From Streptomyces sp. MJM8645 (GTDB lineage: Bacteria > Actinomycetota > Actinomycetes > Streptomycetales > Streptomycetaceae): DNA of 64,000 bases. The translations under genes were made by a program, and so were the position numbers. A model generated the notes under the pieces. The model saw nothing but the letters and a program-made list of their open reading frames with translations. It had not been told where the DNA came from and did no database searches. Positions 42,447-51,546 of this stretch are shown one piece after another. The stretch's first letter is position 1. Each line of letters opens with the position of its first letter. The DNA lies in contig NZ_LJJF01000001.1 in NCBI RefSeq assembly GCF_001625365.1, positions 1,240,001 to 1,304,000 on the forward strand. Reading direction: 5' to 3'.

Positions 42447-43250
42447 GCGATACTCCGTGGTTCGTAGGAGCGCGCGCGGCGGCCTCTCGTGCAAAAGAAG
42501 TCCCGCCGCTCGCAAGGTAGTGAATCGGCACCCTTCGGGGTGCCCGGCCCGGCGCCCAGGAGCTGGTAACTCCAGGGCGCCGGTCTCATTTCCGGCCGTG
42601 TCCTACCGCATCAACTCCCCCTCTCTGCCCACCGGTCTTCGCGGCGGGAGCAGAACCATAGGGCGACCAGCCGGCATACATCCAGTCCGTTTAACTCCCT
42701 GACCAGGGAGGACCGTTGTGTATGCACTGTCCCCGTGGCCTACGCCGCGCAGGAGTGCCCGGCGCTCTCCAGATCGGGCCGCGCGATCCCGGCTCGCTCA
42801 GGCGCCGGCCACGGTCGTCGACGGCGGTCCAAGGCCGCAGGTCGCACGGCCCGAGAATCCTGGACTGCATGCACTCCGCAACATCGAAGAGACTTTATGA
42901 TCGCCACTGGATTCTAGTCAAGAAATTCGAATACTCTACGCGAGTAGGAGCCCCATTTCCCGCCCAGCGGGAGACGATCTTGACTGGTAATAGCAAACGA
43001 CCCCACCTGACACTTCGGAGCAATCGAAGGAGCCGCGCCCAGTGGAGTCAGATGGAGCCAGAGGCGGGTGACTGGGATACGGCCACGGAAATCTGCGATC
43101 AGAATTTTTGAACGCACTACCGCACATCCCGAAACCGCCGGATCGCATCAAAAGATGCTTACACTCCCGCTAACGAATCCCGACGCACCGCGACTGACCC
43201 ATTCCGTCCAGCGGAGCTAGCCAGCCCGATGAAGCTCTGCCAGGAAAAGA
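42447..43250. other. Gene-free region, partly AT-rich
   Basis: About 800 bases without a convincing gene; the short open frames here lack coding bias and ribosome-binding sites. The first 220 bases would be the leader and promoter of the replication operon. From about 42880 to 43250 the composition becomes clearly AT-richer than the rest of the window. A small dyad CTCCCT-GACC-AGGGAG lies at 42695-42710. It could hold an origin or mark a junction between modules; I see no tRNA and no attachment-site repeat. Confidence 0.5.
42527..42583 (-). repeat. Two adjacent hairpins in the replication-operon leader
   Basis: GGCACCC-TTCG-GGGTGCC (42527-42544) is followed by a larger hairpin, with CCGGCGCCC (42549-42557) pairing with GGGCGCCGG (42575-42583). 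Inside it GGAG pairs with CTCC after one A-A mismatch. They lie 80-140 bases before the first gene. They may be leader RNA structures (attenuator, antisense target) or origin structures. Confidence 0.5.
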
Positions 43251-43286
43251 ATTGGCGGTCGACAAGATTTCCTGTCGACCGCCAAT
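43251..43286 (-). terminator. Intrinsic terminator of the IclR-type gene
   Basis: A 14-bp perfect stem (43251-43264 with 43273-43286) around an eight-base loop, 31 bases after the IclR-type stop. On the - strand it is followed by TTCTTTTCC, a proper T-rich run. Confidence 0.75.
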
Positions 43287-43316
43287 GTGTGAGAATAGTG
43301 GCATCAGTATGTCGAG

Positions 43317-44144
43317 TTATGCCGCCATTTGTCCGGCAGCAATCAAGCTCATGGCGCGCGCGGCATCGCATGTCTGCCTGATCGCTTCTCGCAGGTCGCC
43401 TGTCATCTCCTCGGCCGGCCTCGCCAGAAGAAGCGACCCCATCACCGTCGATCCCCACATGATGGGTGCCGCGATGCCGTCCCATCCAACCAGGGCTTCC
43501 TGGCGGCCGATGGCGTAGCCGCGTCGGCGAATGTCCGCAAGGGAGGCGAGCAGGGCGGTCTCGTCGCGGATCGCGCCCGGCGCTGGGGTCTGCGGCGAGT
43601 CCTCAGCGAGCACCGCTTCCTGCATGTGGGGCGGCAGGTGGGCGAGGATCACCCGCCCGGACGCACCGGCGCGCAGCGAGCGCGGCATGGAGCCGAACTG
43701 GTAGGTCAGGGCCCTGAGAGTCTCGGGGTCGCGGTCGCCGAATGTGTAGTCGGTGCACAGGCGGCGCAAGCCGCCGAAGCCGGTGACCGTGAACAGCAGG
43801 ACGGCGCCGCCAGAATTCCGTTGGAGGTCGTCGAGCATCTGCTGGACGTTGTTCGCTGCGGGAGCGGAGGCCATAGCTTGCAGGGCCATCTCGATCATGG
43901 CTGGCCCCGGCCGGTAGCGGCCTCGGCCGACCTGATCGACGGTGCGGGTCTCCACGCCGGCCTGGAGGATGCGGTGGACCGTGGAGTCGGGGATGCCGGT
44001 GGACCTCGTGAGGTCGAGCACGCCTTGGACGCCGCTGTTCTGGGTGACCGCCCGGAGAACGGTCAGGACGCGAGCGTGTGTGCTGGCGGCCGGGGCCATC
44101 GGCCGGTGGGGCGTCGGCGGTGCTGGTGTTGTGGGAGAGGGCAA
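43317..44144 (-). CDS. IclR-family transcriptional regulator
   Basis: A 275-residue regulator. The N-terminal winged helix has V-L-D-L-T-R-S-T-G-I-P-D-S-T-V-H-R-I-L and Y-R-P-G-P. The effector domain has M-P-R-S-L-R-A-G-A-S-G-R-V-I-L-A and R-R-R-G-Y-A-I-G-R-Q-E, then G-I-A-A-P-I. The start at 44144 gives a Pro-rich lead; an internal ATG at M-A-P-A-A-S-T-H is possible. It is downstream of and on the same strand as the FabG-like gene. A regulator of that gene through the operator cluster at 45.2 kb is plausible but untested. Confidence 0.8.
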   Translation of the reverse strand: MPSPTTPAPPTPHRPMAPAASTHARVLTVLRAVTQNSGVQGVLDLTRSTGIPDSTVHRILQAGVETRTVDQVGRGRYRPGPAMIEMALQAMASAPAANNVQQMLDDLQRNSGGAVLLFTVTGFGGLRRLCTDYTFGDRDPETLRALTYQFGSMPRSLRAGASGRVILAHLPPHMQEAVLAEDSPQTPAPGAIRDETALLASLADIRRRGYAIGRQEALVGWDGIAAPIMWGSTVMGSLLLARPAEEMTGDLREAIRQTCDAARAMSLIAAGQMAA

Positions 44145-44380
44145 GGAAGTCTCGCAGGTGTGCAGCGGCGGGGACCGGCCGGCCGTGTCCGATCGCTGGT
44201 TACACGACCGGTCGGCGTGGGCGGGTAAGACCGATGGCCCCGCCTGGGCAGCGTGGTCCCGCAGCGGTCCAGTACGAGGTAGTCGCAGCTGGAGCCGCAG
44301 GCGCGCCGGGCTTGTGAGCAGTGGGGGGATGGTTCACCGGGCCTGGGCGTCCCCTCGCGCGCCCAGGTCCGATGAACACG

Positions 44381-45088
44381 TCAGTGGCCCATCCCGGCCC
44401 CGCCGTCAACGGGCAGGATCGCTCCGGTCACGTAGCTGGCGGCGTCGCTTGCGAGGAAGGACACGACGCTGGCGACTTCCTGCGGCTGGGCCATACGGCC
44501 AAGCGGTACGCGCTGGAGCAGCGCCTCCCGTTGCGCCTCGGTGAGTGCCGCCGTCATGTCGGTCTCGGTCAGACCGGGGGCGACCACGTTGCTGGTGATG
44601 CCGCGCGAGCCAAGTTCACGGGCCAGTGAGCGGGCGAAGCCCACCAGGCCGGCCTTGGAGGCGGCGTAGTTGGCCTGTCCGCTTTCGCCAGTCATGGCGA
44701 CGGCGGAGGAGATGAAGATCAGCCGGCCTCCGCGCTTCGCCCTCAGCATCCCCCGGGCGGCGCGCTTGGTCGCCCGGTAGGCGCCGATCAGGTTGGTGTC
44801 CAGGGTCGCCCCGAAGTCGTCCTCCGACATGCGGAGCAGCAGCGTGTCCCGGGTGATGCCGGCGTTGACGACGAGGATCTCGACCGGCCCCTGGGCGGCC
44901 TCGACCGCGGTGAACGCAGCGTCGACGGACTCGGTGGAGGTCACGTCGCACTCGACGCCGAGGAGCCCCTCCGGCGCGAGCCCGCTGCGGGAGGCGACCG
45001 CCACGGTGGCACCGTCCGCGGCAAGCCGCTGCGCCACTGCGAGGCCGATGCCTCGGCTACCTCCGATAACCAGGGCCGAGCGGGACAT
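44381..45088 (-). CDS. FabG-type 3-oxoacyl-ACP reductase (SDR)
   Basis: A 235-residue classical short-chain dehydrogenase. It has the cofactor loop G-G-S-R-G-I-G at about 9-15, N-A-G-I, catalytic Ser in I-F-I-S-S-A-V-A, Y-A-A-S-K and the FabG end L-P-V-D-G-G-A-G-M-G-H. FabG enzymes reduce 3-ketoacyl-ACP with NADPH. Here it stands alone with regulators and may serve a secondary pathway or be a general carbonyl reductase. GGAGAG precedes ATG 45088. Confidence 0.8.
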   Translation of the reverse strand: MSRSALVIGGSRGIGLAVAQRLAADGATVAVASRSGLAPEGLLGVECDVTSTESVDAAFTAVEAAQGPVEILVVNAGITRDTLLLRMSEDDFGATLDTNLIGAYRATKRAARGMLRAKRGGRLIFISSAVAMTGESGQANYAASKAGLVGFARSLARELGSRGITSNVVAPGLTETDMTAALTEAQREALLQRVPLGRMAQPQEVASVVSFLASDAASYVTGAILPVDGGAGMGH

Positions 45089-45164
45089 GGGGACTCTCCT
45101 TCGCGGTGCGGGTCACCGAGCGGCCCGTCTGCGGCCCGGCGACTTCCACGATGCCAGGCCCCCA

Positions 45165-45226
45165 CTGGAACTCTCACTTCCAGAAGTGCCAGTTCCGGAA
45201 CTCCGAGTTCGCGAACTCAGAGTTCC
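45165..45226. promoter_or_regulatory. Cluster of GGAACTC/GAGTTCC palindromes
   Basis: In the 399-base divergent gap, 45197-45226 is a 30-bp palindrome with one mismatch, built of four GGAACTC/GAGTTC(C) half-sites. Upstream are CTGGAA-7-TTCCAG (45165-45183) and the overlapping CACTTC-CA-GAAGTG (45175-45188). They lie about 80-140 bases before the FabG-like start. The layout fits cooperative binding of a dimeric repressor. Confidence 0.6.
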
Positions 45227-45487
45227 AGGCTACGCGCGTAGATCACCCAGGGTGATTTGGTGGATATTTTCCGCAACGACCCGAGTATCGCCACCGCGGA
45301 AGCGGGAGATAGCTATTGACAGCTCGTCATAGAGCGACCTCGAACGCTTGGTCAAATGATGATTCATCATTCCAGAGCGGAGATTTGTTGAAGATCCAAC
45401 GACAACGTCCCGATTGCGCTGATGTGGCTTTCCCCACACGCCTATCGGCGCCGACCCGCCAGTCGGCGATGCCTAGAATCGGATGCC

Positions 45488-46300
45488 ATGAGCACCGACT
45501 TCGAGCGCCTTGCGGCTCGCGATCTGACGCTCGCCAGCATGGTCCAGTGCTGGCGCCAGCGGACAGATCCCAACTCCATCCCCGGTCTGGTCACGAGCCC
45601 CACCCGCCGAACACGGGAACTCTCCAAAACTGAGGTAGCCCGACTGGCTGGCATCAGCGTCAAGTGGTACTCGAAGCTGGAAGCCGGAGAATCCGCCCAA
45701 TTCTCTGATGCAATTCTCGAGCGCCTGGCATTCACATTCCGACTCAATGATGCGGAACGCCTCGCTCTGTACCACCACGCCACTGGGCGCGCGCCCGCTC
45801 CACGAGACACGGAGCCCGACGCAATGGCGGCCATGGATGCAGACATGCAGCGCCTTCTGGACAAGATGCTCCCGCACCCCGCGTACATCTCGGACGTCGC
45901 CTGGAACGTGGTCGCGCACAACAACCCGTCCCGGGAGATGTACCCCTGGGTCTACGAGCGCAACATCATGCGATGGGCCTTCCTCTACCCCGGCGCCCGC
46001 GAGCAGTTGGTCAACTGGAAGGAGAGCTGGGCCGTCCCCTTCCTGGCCCAGATCCGCACCGCCGCTGCCCAGTACCCCGACAACGAGCAGTTGAAGAAGC
46101 TGGTCGCGGACATCCTGGAGGGCTGCCCCGAAGCCCAGGAACTGTGGGACCGGCATGATTTCTACGAGCACCCTGACGGCGACATCAGGCACATGCGGAT
46201 TCCGCACGGCGGCGCCGGCGCGGTCCCCGTCAGGATCATGGCTCTGGCGCCACTGCGCAATCGCCAGCTTCGATTCATCGTCGCCTTCCACGGCGTATAG
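45488..46300 (+). CDS. XRE-family regulator with MmyB-like domain
   Basis: A 270-residue protein. The helix-turn-helix (L-S-K-T-E-V-A-R-L-A-G-I-S-V-K-W-Y-S-K-L-E-A-G) is at about 40-65. The C-terminal part has the MmyB-type ligand-binding pattern: P-A-Y-I-S-D-V-A-W-N-V-V-A-H-N and L-Y-P-G-A-R-E-Q. TAGAAT at 45474-45479 lies eight bases before ATG 45488 and no ribosome-binding site is evident, so the transcript may be leaderless. It is divergent from the FabG-like gene and a candidate controller of it. Confidence 0.75.
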   Translation: MSTDFERLAARDLTLASMVQCWRQRTDPNSIPGLVTSPTRRTRELSKTEVARLAGISVKWYSKLEAGESAQFSDAILERLAFTFRLNDAERLALYHHATGRAPAPRDTEPDAMAAMDADMQRLLDKMLPHPAYISDVAWNVVAHNNPSREMYPWVYERNIMRWAFLYPGAREQLVNWKESWAVPFLAQIRTAAAQYPDNEQLKKLVADILEGCPEAQELWDRHDFYEHPDGDIRHMRIPHGGAGAVPVRIMALAPLRNRQLRFIVAFHGV

Positions 46301-46752
46301 CGGCTTCGGCGCGATGCCACTGCCTGGACAAGGCTCTGGCTGAGCTGGCGTGAGCCGGGGCCGGCACGCCCTGGTGGTGGGTGTGAGGGCCTTGCTCGTC
46401 TTCCGACTGCTCAGCGCAGATCGACGAGGCGGTGTTCGGTTCCCTCCGTTGCCCTGTCGATCAAGCGTAGGAGCGCAGTTGAGATCAACTACAGGGTGTT
46501 CACTCGGAGGTGTCCCCGCCAGACGAGCTTGCCGGCCGCGGGCTTCCAGCGGATTCGTCAGGTACCCGACGCGATCTCCTCAGGCGCCACCCGCTCCTGG
46601 CTCCGGCTCTGCCCGAGCTGGCTTTGTACACCGTCGCGGCCGGCATGTGATGATCCAGGCGCGAAAAAGCTGTGGACCGGATCACGGTCGGTGCCTCTAC
46701 GATTCCGGAAAGTTGACGACGGACTGCCCGTGCGCACCGGAGAGGGACACCC
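46301..46752. other. Gene-free leader region before argS
   Basis: About 450 bases with no convincing gene on either strand. I looked for a T-box upstream of the ArgRS gene and found no TGGNACCGCG element. No tRNA is visible. The last 100 bases must contain the argS promoter; GGAGAGGGA precedes its GTG start. Confidence 0.45.
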
Positions 46753-48516
46753 GTGACCGAGGTACTCGCAGCGTTCAGCCTTGTCGAGCGTGCAGTCTCG
46801 GCCGCCATGGCCCGGGCTCTGCCGCGTGAGCTGTCGAAGCGAGACCCTCTCGTCCGCCCCTCCGAGCACGCGGACTTCCAGTCGAACGTCGCCCTGTCGC
46901 TGGCCAAGGACGCCGGGATGCAGCCCCGGGAGCTGGCGCATGCGCTCCAGCGGGAACTGGGCAACAGTGCGGTGTCGTCGACCGTGTCCGGGCCGGGGTT
47001 CCTGAACCTGACGGTGGCCGACGCGCAGCTCTGGGGGCAGGTCGAGGCCCGACTCGCGGATCACCGGCTCGGCCTCGGCTTGCCGCTGGCCGGCACGCGG
47101 ACCGTCGTCGACTACTCGGCGCCGAACATCGCCAAGGAGATGCACGTCGGTCACCTGCGCACGACCGTGATCGGTGACTCGCTGGTCCGGGTACTGACGT
47201 TCCTGGGCGGCGATGTCGTCCGGCAGAACCACCTCGGTGACTGGGGCACGCAGTTCGGCATGCTGATCCAGTACATCGACGAGCATCCCGAGGTGCAGTG
47301 GCGAGGCGGCGGGACGGGCTCCGGCGCGGGCGAGCAGGTCTCGGTTCTCGACAGCCTCTACCGGGCGGCACGGCAGACGTTCGACGCCGACCCCGCGTTC
47401 GTCGAGCGGGCGCGGCAGCGGGTGGTGGCGCTCCAGTCCGGCGACGAGGCAACTCTGACCATGTGGCGCGAGCTGGTCGAGGTGTCCACGAAAGCCTTCC
47501 AGCAGCTCTACGACCGGCTCGGAGTCCTGCTCTCCGAGCAGGACTCCGCCGGGGAGTCGACGTACAACCCGTTGCTCGACGAGGTCGTCGCGGAACTGGT
47601 CGAGGCCGGCATCGCGGTGGCCAGCGACGGCGCGCTGTGCGTGTTCTTCGACGACCTCATCGGTCCGGAGGGCGAGCCGGTGCCGCTGATCATCCGTAAG
47701 AAGGACGGCGGCTACGGGTACGCCGCCACCGACCTGGCCACCATCCGGTACCGCATCCAGAAGCTCGAAGCCGACCGGATCCTGTACGTCGTCGACGCTC
47801 GGCAGGCGCTGCACTTCCAGATGGTCTTCGCCACCGCTCGGCGGGCCGGGTGGCTCACCGACGCCGTCGAGGCCCTCCACGTGCCGTTCGGGACCGTGAT
47901 GGGCCCCGGCGGCACCCCGTTCAAGACCCGCTCCGGCGGCACCGTGCGGCTCTCCGAACTGCTGGACGCCGCCGTCGAGGGCGCCCGCGAGGCGATGGCC
48001 GACAAGCCACACGACCTGACGGGCGACGCCCTCGAGCAAGTGATCCAGGCGGCCGGAATCGGCGCGGTCAAGTACGCCGACCTGTCCACCTCCCGGGCGA
48101 AGAACTACGTCTTCGACACCGCCCAGATGGTCTCACTTCAGGGCAACACCGGCGTCTACATGCAGTACGCCCACGCCCGGGTCCGCACCATCCTCAGCAA
48201 GGCCCCCAAGGAAACCCTGGAACAGCCGATCGACACCACGCTGCCGCCGCACCCTGCGGAGCGAGCGCTGATCCTGCTGCTGGACGGATACGACGCCACG
48301 ATCCAAGAGGTCGCCCAGGAGCTGGAGCCGCACCGGCTGTGCGGGTACCTGTTCGCGCTGGCGAAGGCCCTCACCGACTTCTACGGGTCCTGCCCGGTTC
48401 TGAAGGCGGAGACGCCGGCCCGCCGGGCGAACCGGTTGGCACTGTGCCGGCTGACCGCGGAGACGCTGGCCCGGGGCCTCGATCTGCTCGGCCTCCAGGC
48501 GCCGGACCGGATGTAG
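46753..48516 (+). CDS. argS: Arginyl-tRNA synthetase, accessory copy
   Basis: A 587-residue class I synthetase charging tRNA-Arg. It has an N-terminal ArgRS additional domain with D-F-Q-S-N-V-A, the HIGH-type signature H-V-G-H-L-R-T after S-A-P-N-I-A-K-E-M and N-H-L-G-D-W-G-T-Q-F-G-M. The K-T-R-S-G-G-T-V-R-L loop takes the KMSK role. The length is normal. Cells need only one ArgRS, so a second copy beside secondary-metabolism genes suggests self-resistance or supply of Arg-tRNA to a pathway. That this is a second copy is inferred from context, since the rest of the genome is not visible. Confidence 0.85.
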   Translation: MTEVLAAFSLVERAVSAAMARALPRELSKRDPLVRPSEHADFQSNVALSLAKDAGMQPRELAHALQRELGNSAVSSTVSGPGFLNLTVADAQLWGQVEARLADHRLGLGLPLAGTRTVVDYSAPNIAKEMHVGHLRTTVIGDSLVRVLTFLGGDVVRQNHLGDWGTQFGMLIQYIDEHPEVQWRGGGTGSGAGEQVSVLDSLYRAARQTFDADPAFVERARQRVVALQSGDEATLTMWRELVEVSTKAFQQLYDRLGVLLSEQDSAGESTYNPLLDEVVAELVEAGIAVASDGALCVFFDDLIGPEGEPVPLIIRKKDGGYGYAATDLATIRYRIQKLEADRILYVVDARQALHFQMVFATARRAGWLTDAVEALHVPFGTVMGPGGTPFKTRSGGTVRLSELLDAAVEGAREAMADKPHDLTGDALEQVIQAAGIGAVKYADLSTSRAKNYVFDTAQMVSLQGNTGVYMQYAHARVRTILSKAPKETLEQPIDTTLPPHPAERALILLLDGYDATIQEVAQELEPHRLCGYLFALAKALTDFYGSCPVLKAETPARRANRLALCRLTAETLARGLDLLGLQAPDRM

Positions 48517-48627
48517 TGACAACCATCGCCGCGTCAGCACAATGCCACCCGGATCCGCTTCCGCCGACGGCTGCTGACCAACTGCACGCCCGTGCCCACG
48601 CATTGCGGCCCGGGCTGGAGGTGTCCG

Positions 48628-49386
48628 ATGTCCGAGGCTGATGAGCCGATTCACGCTCTCCTCGCAGACCTGTCGCAGCTGCCCGCAGACGGGACACTGG
48701 TCGATCTCGGCTGCGGCGCTGGACCGACGCTCACCGCGATGTCCCGCCGCCACCCGCGGGCGCGACTCGTCGGTCTGGACCGCTCAGCGGCGGCACTCTC
48801 GACCGCACGAACCCGCCTGACCGAACATGGTCGAGGCGTACAGCTCGTCCAGGCAGACCTGCGGCGGCCCCTCCCTCTGGCCGGTGGTTGCGCCGACGCG
48901 GTCGTGTCCTACAACGTACTCGAGTGCCTCACCGACCCTGCGGAGCTCGTTCGCAAGGCCGTTCGACTCCTCAAGGTCGAAGGCACCCTGGTGCTCGCGC
49001 ACGTCGACTTCGACTCGATCATGGTGGCCGGTCCACCGGCTGACCGGGACCGGCGGGTGTGCCACGCCTTCACCGACGATCGCCAACCGTGGATGGACCA
49101 CGCGAACGGCCGCATCGGTCGCGCACTGCCTGGCCTGGTCGCGGCCGCCGGGCTGACCCTGCAGCGCACCGAGACGCTCACGACGGCCTCGACGGTACTC
49201 ACGGGCCACGCCGAACGTCGACTGGCCGACATGTGCAGAGCCCTGCTGGGCTCAGCTGCACGCGGCACGACGACGGTCACCGCAGCCGATGTGACGGACT
49301 GGCACGCGGCCGTGCAAGCCGCGGCCCGCGATGGGCGGTTCTTCTTCTCCGAGACGGTAGTGGTGACCGTGGGCCGGTTGACCTGA
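48628..49386 (+). CDS. Class I SAM-dependent methyltransferase
   Basis: A 252-residue methyltransferase with motif I L-V-D-L-G-C-G-A-G at about 25-33, D-R-S-A-A-A-L after strand 2, Q-A-D-L-R-R-P-L-P and Y-N-V-L-E-C-L. ATG 48628 has GGAG seven bases upstream. The substrate is unknown. It is 112 bases after argS, same strand, possibly one operon. Confidence 0.75.
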   Translation: MSEADEPIHALLADLSQLPADGTLVDLGCGAGPTLTAMSRRHPRARLVGLDRSAAALSTARTRLTEHGRGVQLVQADLRRPLPLAGGCADAVVSYNVLECLTDPAELVRKAVRLLKVEGTLVLAHVDFDSIMVAGPPADRDRRVCHAFTDDRQPWMDHANGRIGRALPGLVAAAGLTLQRTETLTTASTVLTGHAERRLADMCRALLGSAARGTTTVTAADVTDWHAAVQAAARDGRFFFSETVVVTVGRLT

Positions 49387-49572
49387 ACTCTTCCGGCCCC
49401 CGGCCGGCGGTGCCTGGTCCCGGTGGTCAGGCGCTCGCCGAGCACCGGGGCCGCGCGTCGGTGCCGGCGGCGCTCGCCATCTACCTGCGATGTGACAACT
49501 CACTTGGGACGTAGGTCGAGTGTGTATCGCGGCGTGGGAATGGTGAACCCCGTGATGGGTCCCAAGACGTCC

Positions 49573-49608
49573 TTGTGAGTCCCGCCGCAGTCCGGTTGGA
49601 TATCCGCT
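49573..49608 (+). promoter_or_regulatory. Putative promoter of a leaderless transcript
   Basis: TTGTGA (49573-49578) and TTGGAT (49595-49600) are 16 bases apart, and the start GTG 49609 lies eight bases after the second box with no ribosome-binding site. This would give a leaderless mRNA for the XRE-DUF5919 gene. Confidence 0.4.
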
Positions 49609-50382
49609 GTGAACGAGCGATTGCGCTCCGCACTCGCCCAGCGCGGTGTGCCCCCTGCGGCACTCGCAACGGTCTGCGAGGTGGACCCCAAGACCGTGAC
49701 CCGCTGGTTAGGCGGTCGCGTACCCCATGCCCGTCACCGGTGGACTGTTGCGCATCACCTCCGGGTGGACGAGACCTTCCTCTGGCCGGATCCCCATCCT
49801 CGGGCCGCACAGGTCACCGGTCCCGGTGCCGGCCTCGTGGCCACCTACCCCGATCGTGCGAGCGTCCCGCGGGAGATGTGGCTCTCCCTGCTCCTCGAGG
49901 CAGATCAGGTCATCGACGTGCTGGTGTTCTCGGGGACGTTCTTCGCCCAGTCGAACCCGCGCATCGCCACGATGCTGGCGCAGCGCGCGGCGGCCGGGGT
50001 GACGGTCCGGCTGTGCTTCGGTGACCCGCAGGGCCGCGCAGTGGCGATCCGCGGACGTGAGGAGGGCATCGGTGACGCCCTCGCAGCGAAGATCGGCGCC
50101 TCGCTGACCTACTACCGGCCGCTGCTGGGCACGCACGGCTGCGAGATCCGCCTGCACGACACCACGTTGTACAACTCACTGTTCCGCTACGACGACGACC
50201 TGCTGGTCAACCCGCACGTCTGGGGCCAACCGGCGTCCGCGAACCCGCTGCTGCACCTTCAGAAGGGCGGCGGGCTGGGTTGGTTCGACAGCTATGCTTC
50301 GAGCTTCGACGCGGTCTGGGGCTCCGCCCGGCCGTGGACCGACGACGCACAGGGGAGCCAGTCTCATGGCCGGCAGGACTGA
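49609..50382 (+). CDS. XRE helix-turn-helix protein with DUF5919 (PLD-like) domain
   Basis: A 257-residue protein. The N-terminal HTH (V-C-E-V-D-P-K-T-V-T-R-W-L-G-G-R at about 23-38) is followed by a phospholipase-D-like alpha/beta domain (V-L-V-F-S-G-T-F-F-A, V-T-V-R-L-C-F-G-D-P, L-L-V-N-P-H-V-W-G). This is the DUF5919 architecture common in actinobacteria. The PLD-like H-x-K motif is not evident, so enzymatic activity is doubtful. It overlaps the Nudix gene by 17 bases. Confidence 0.7.
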   Translation: MNERLRSALAQRGVPPAALATVCEVDPKTVTRWLGGRVPHARHRWTVAHHLRVDETFLWPDPHPRAAQVTGPGAGLVATYPDRASVPREMWLSLLLEADQVIDVLVFSGTFFAQSNPRIATMLAQRAAAGVTVRLCFGDPQGRAVAIRGREEGIGDALAAKIGASLTYYRPLLGTHGCEIRLHDTTLYNSLFRYDDDLLVNPHVWGQPASANPLLHLQKGGGLGWFDSYASSFDAVWGSARPWTDDAQGSQSHGRQD

Positions 50383-50839
50383 GTACTACGGCGATCCGGA
50401 CGCACCGGCCGCGAACTCGCTGGTCCCCGCAAGCAACCTGCTCGTGCAGAACGAGGCCGGCGAGATCCTGCTGCAGCGCCGACGCGACACCGGACAGTGG
50501 GCGCTGCCCGGCGGGAAGCAGGACATCGGCGAGTCCGCCGCCGACTGCGCGGTGCGCGAGTGCGAGGAGGAGACCGGGATCAAGGCGGAGATCACGGGTC
50601 TGCTCGGGGTCTACTCCAATCCGGAGCACGTCGTCGTCTACAGCAGCAACGGTGAGGCTCGCCAGCAGTTCGAGGTGGCGTACATCGGCCGCCCGGTCGG
50701 TGGTACCCCGACGATCAACGATGAGGCCGACGGCGTGCGCTGGGTGCGGCCGGGCGACCTGGACGAGTACGACATCCACCCGAGCATGCGCCAGCAGATC
50801 GGCCACTACCTCAGCGGTCGGTACCCCTACCTCGGCTGA
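50366..50839 (+). CDS. Nudix hydrolase
   Basis: A 157-residue Nudix hydrolase. The Nudix box G-G-K-Q-D-I-G-E-S-A-A-D, then R-E-C-E-E-E-T-G-I, has the metal-binding R-E-x-x-E-E. Such enzymes hydrolyse nucleoside diphosphates linked to another group. ATG 50366 (AGGGGAG upstream) lies inside the end of the XRE-DUF5919 gene, implying coupled translation. This pair recurs widely as a unit, and may act on a nucleotide signal. Confidence 0.8.
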   Translation: MAGRTEYYGDPDAPAANSLVPASNLLVQNEAGEILLQRRRDTGQWALPGGKQDIGESAADCAVRECEEETGIKAEITGLLGVYSNPEHVVVYSSNGEARQQFEVAYIGRPVGGTPTINDEADGVRWVRPGDLDEYDIHPSMRQQIGHYLSGRYPYLG

Positions 50840-51429
50840 CTCGCGCCAGCGAGCCGGTGTTCGGTGCGGGCTACCGCCGCCTCGATCTCGGGCTGTGCGA
50901 GCTGGATGAACCGTCCCACCAGCGTGCAGGCTCCATACCGGACGAGGATCTCCGTTACCCGGTCCCGGGCGCCGGTCGGCGTTCCATCGGGGGTGGTGGT
51001 CATGTCGCAGAAGATCAGGGCGTCGACCAGCACCTGGTCAGCGAGCATCGGGAACTCGTGCTCCAGGGCCTGGCGGAGCCCGCGTTCCTCAGCTTCCAGC
51101 AGGGCGAGCGAGTGGTTGGCCACCAGCCGCACGAGCCGCGCGTCTGCCCCGTGCTGGTCCCGCAGGAACCGTGCCCCGTCGAGGGGATGGAAGCCGGTCA
51201 GGGCCAGGCGAGGTGCGTAGCCGACATCGTGTAGCACCGCGGCGGCGACCAGCAGGCCAGCATCCGGCCCGGCGATCGCGGCCAGTTGCTCGGCTTGGTG
51301 AGCAACCCCCTGGGAGTGCGACCACCGCCTCGGCAGGGTGTCCGCCAGCTCCTGCTCAGCGATCCGCCGCGCCCACTGTGGCAAGGACTCCGTCACGCTG
51401 CCAGCCTCCCCGCCTGGCGCCTGGTCCAT
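50827..51429 (-). CDS. HD-domain phosphohydrolase
   Basis: A 200-residue HD protein: H-S-Q-G-V-A-H-Q, then V-L-H-D-V-G-Y-A-P (the HD pair), then H-P-L-D-G-A and N-H-S at spacings usual for metal-dependent phosphohydrolases. It converges with the Nudix gene, overlapping by 13 bases, and lies 117 bases after the SerRS gene on the same strand. It may therefore be expressed with serS under the T-box. Confidence 0.75.
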   Translation of the reverse strand: MDQAPGGEAGSVTESLPQWARRIAEQELADTLPRRWSHSQGVAHQAEQLAAIAGPDAGLLVAAAVLHDVGYAPRLALTGFHPLDGARFLRDQHGADARLVRLVANHSLALLEAEERGLRQALEHEFPMLADQVLVDALIFCDMTTTPDGTPTGARDRVTEILVRYGACTLVGRFIQLAQPEIEAAVARTEHRLAGASQPR

Positions 51430-51546
51430 GCACGGCTACAAGAGGGCACGCACTGCCTGGGCCACGGCCAATAGCGGCGGCCCAGGCAGTGGCCTCTCCT
51501 GCGCGGCAGGCCCGGACGTGCTGCTCCAGGCCTGCCGCCGGTGCGA

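Noticed and set aside
42716..43111. Short + strand ORFs in the AT-rich gap
   Set aside because: No ribosome-binding site, atypical codon use and overlapping frames of equal length; not convincing as genes.
46301..46752. A T-box leader for argS, by analogy with serS
   Set aside because: No TGGNACCGCG element or stem I bases could be found on the + strand.
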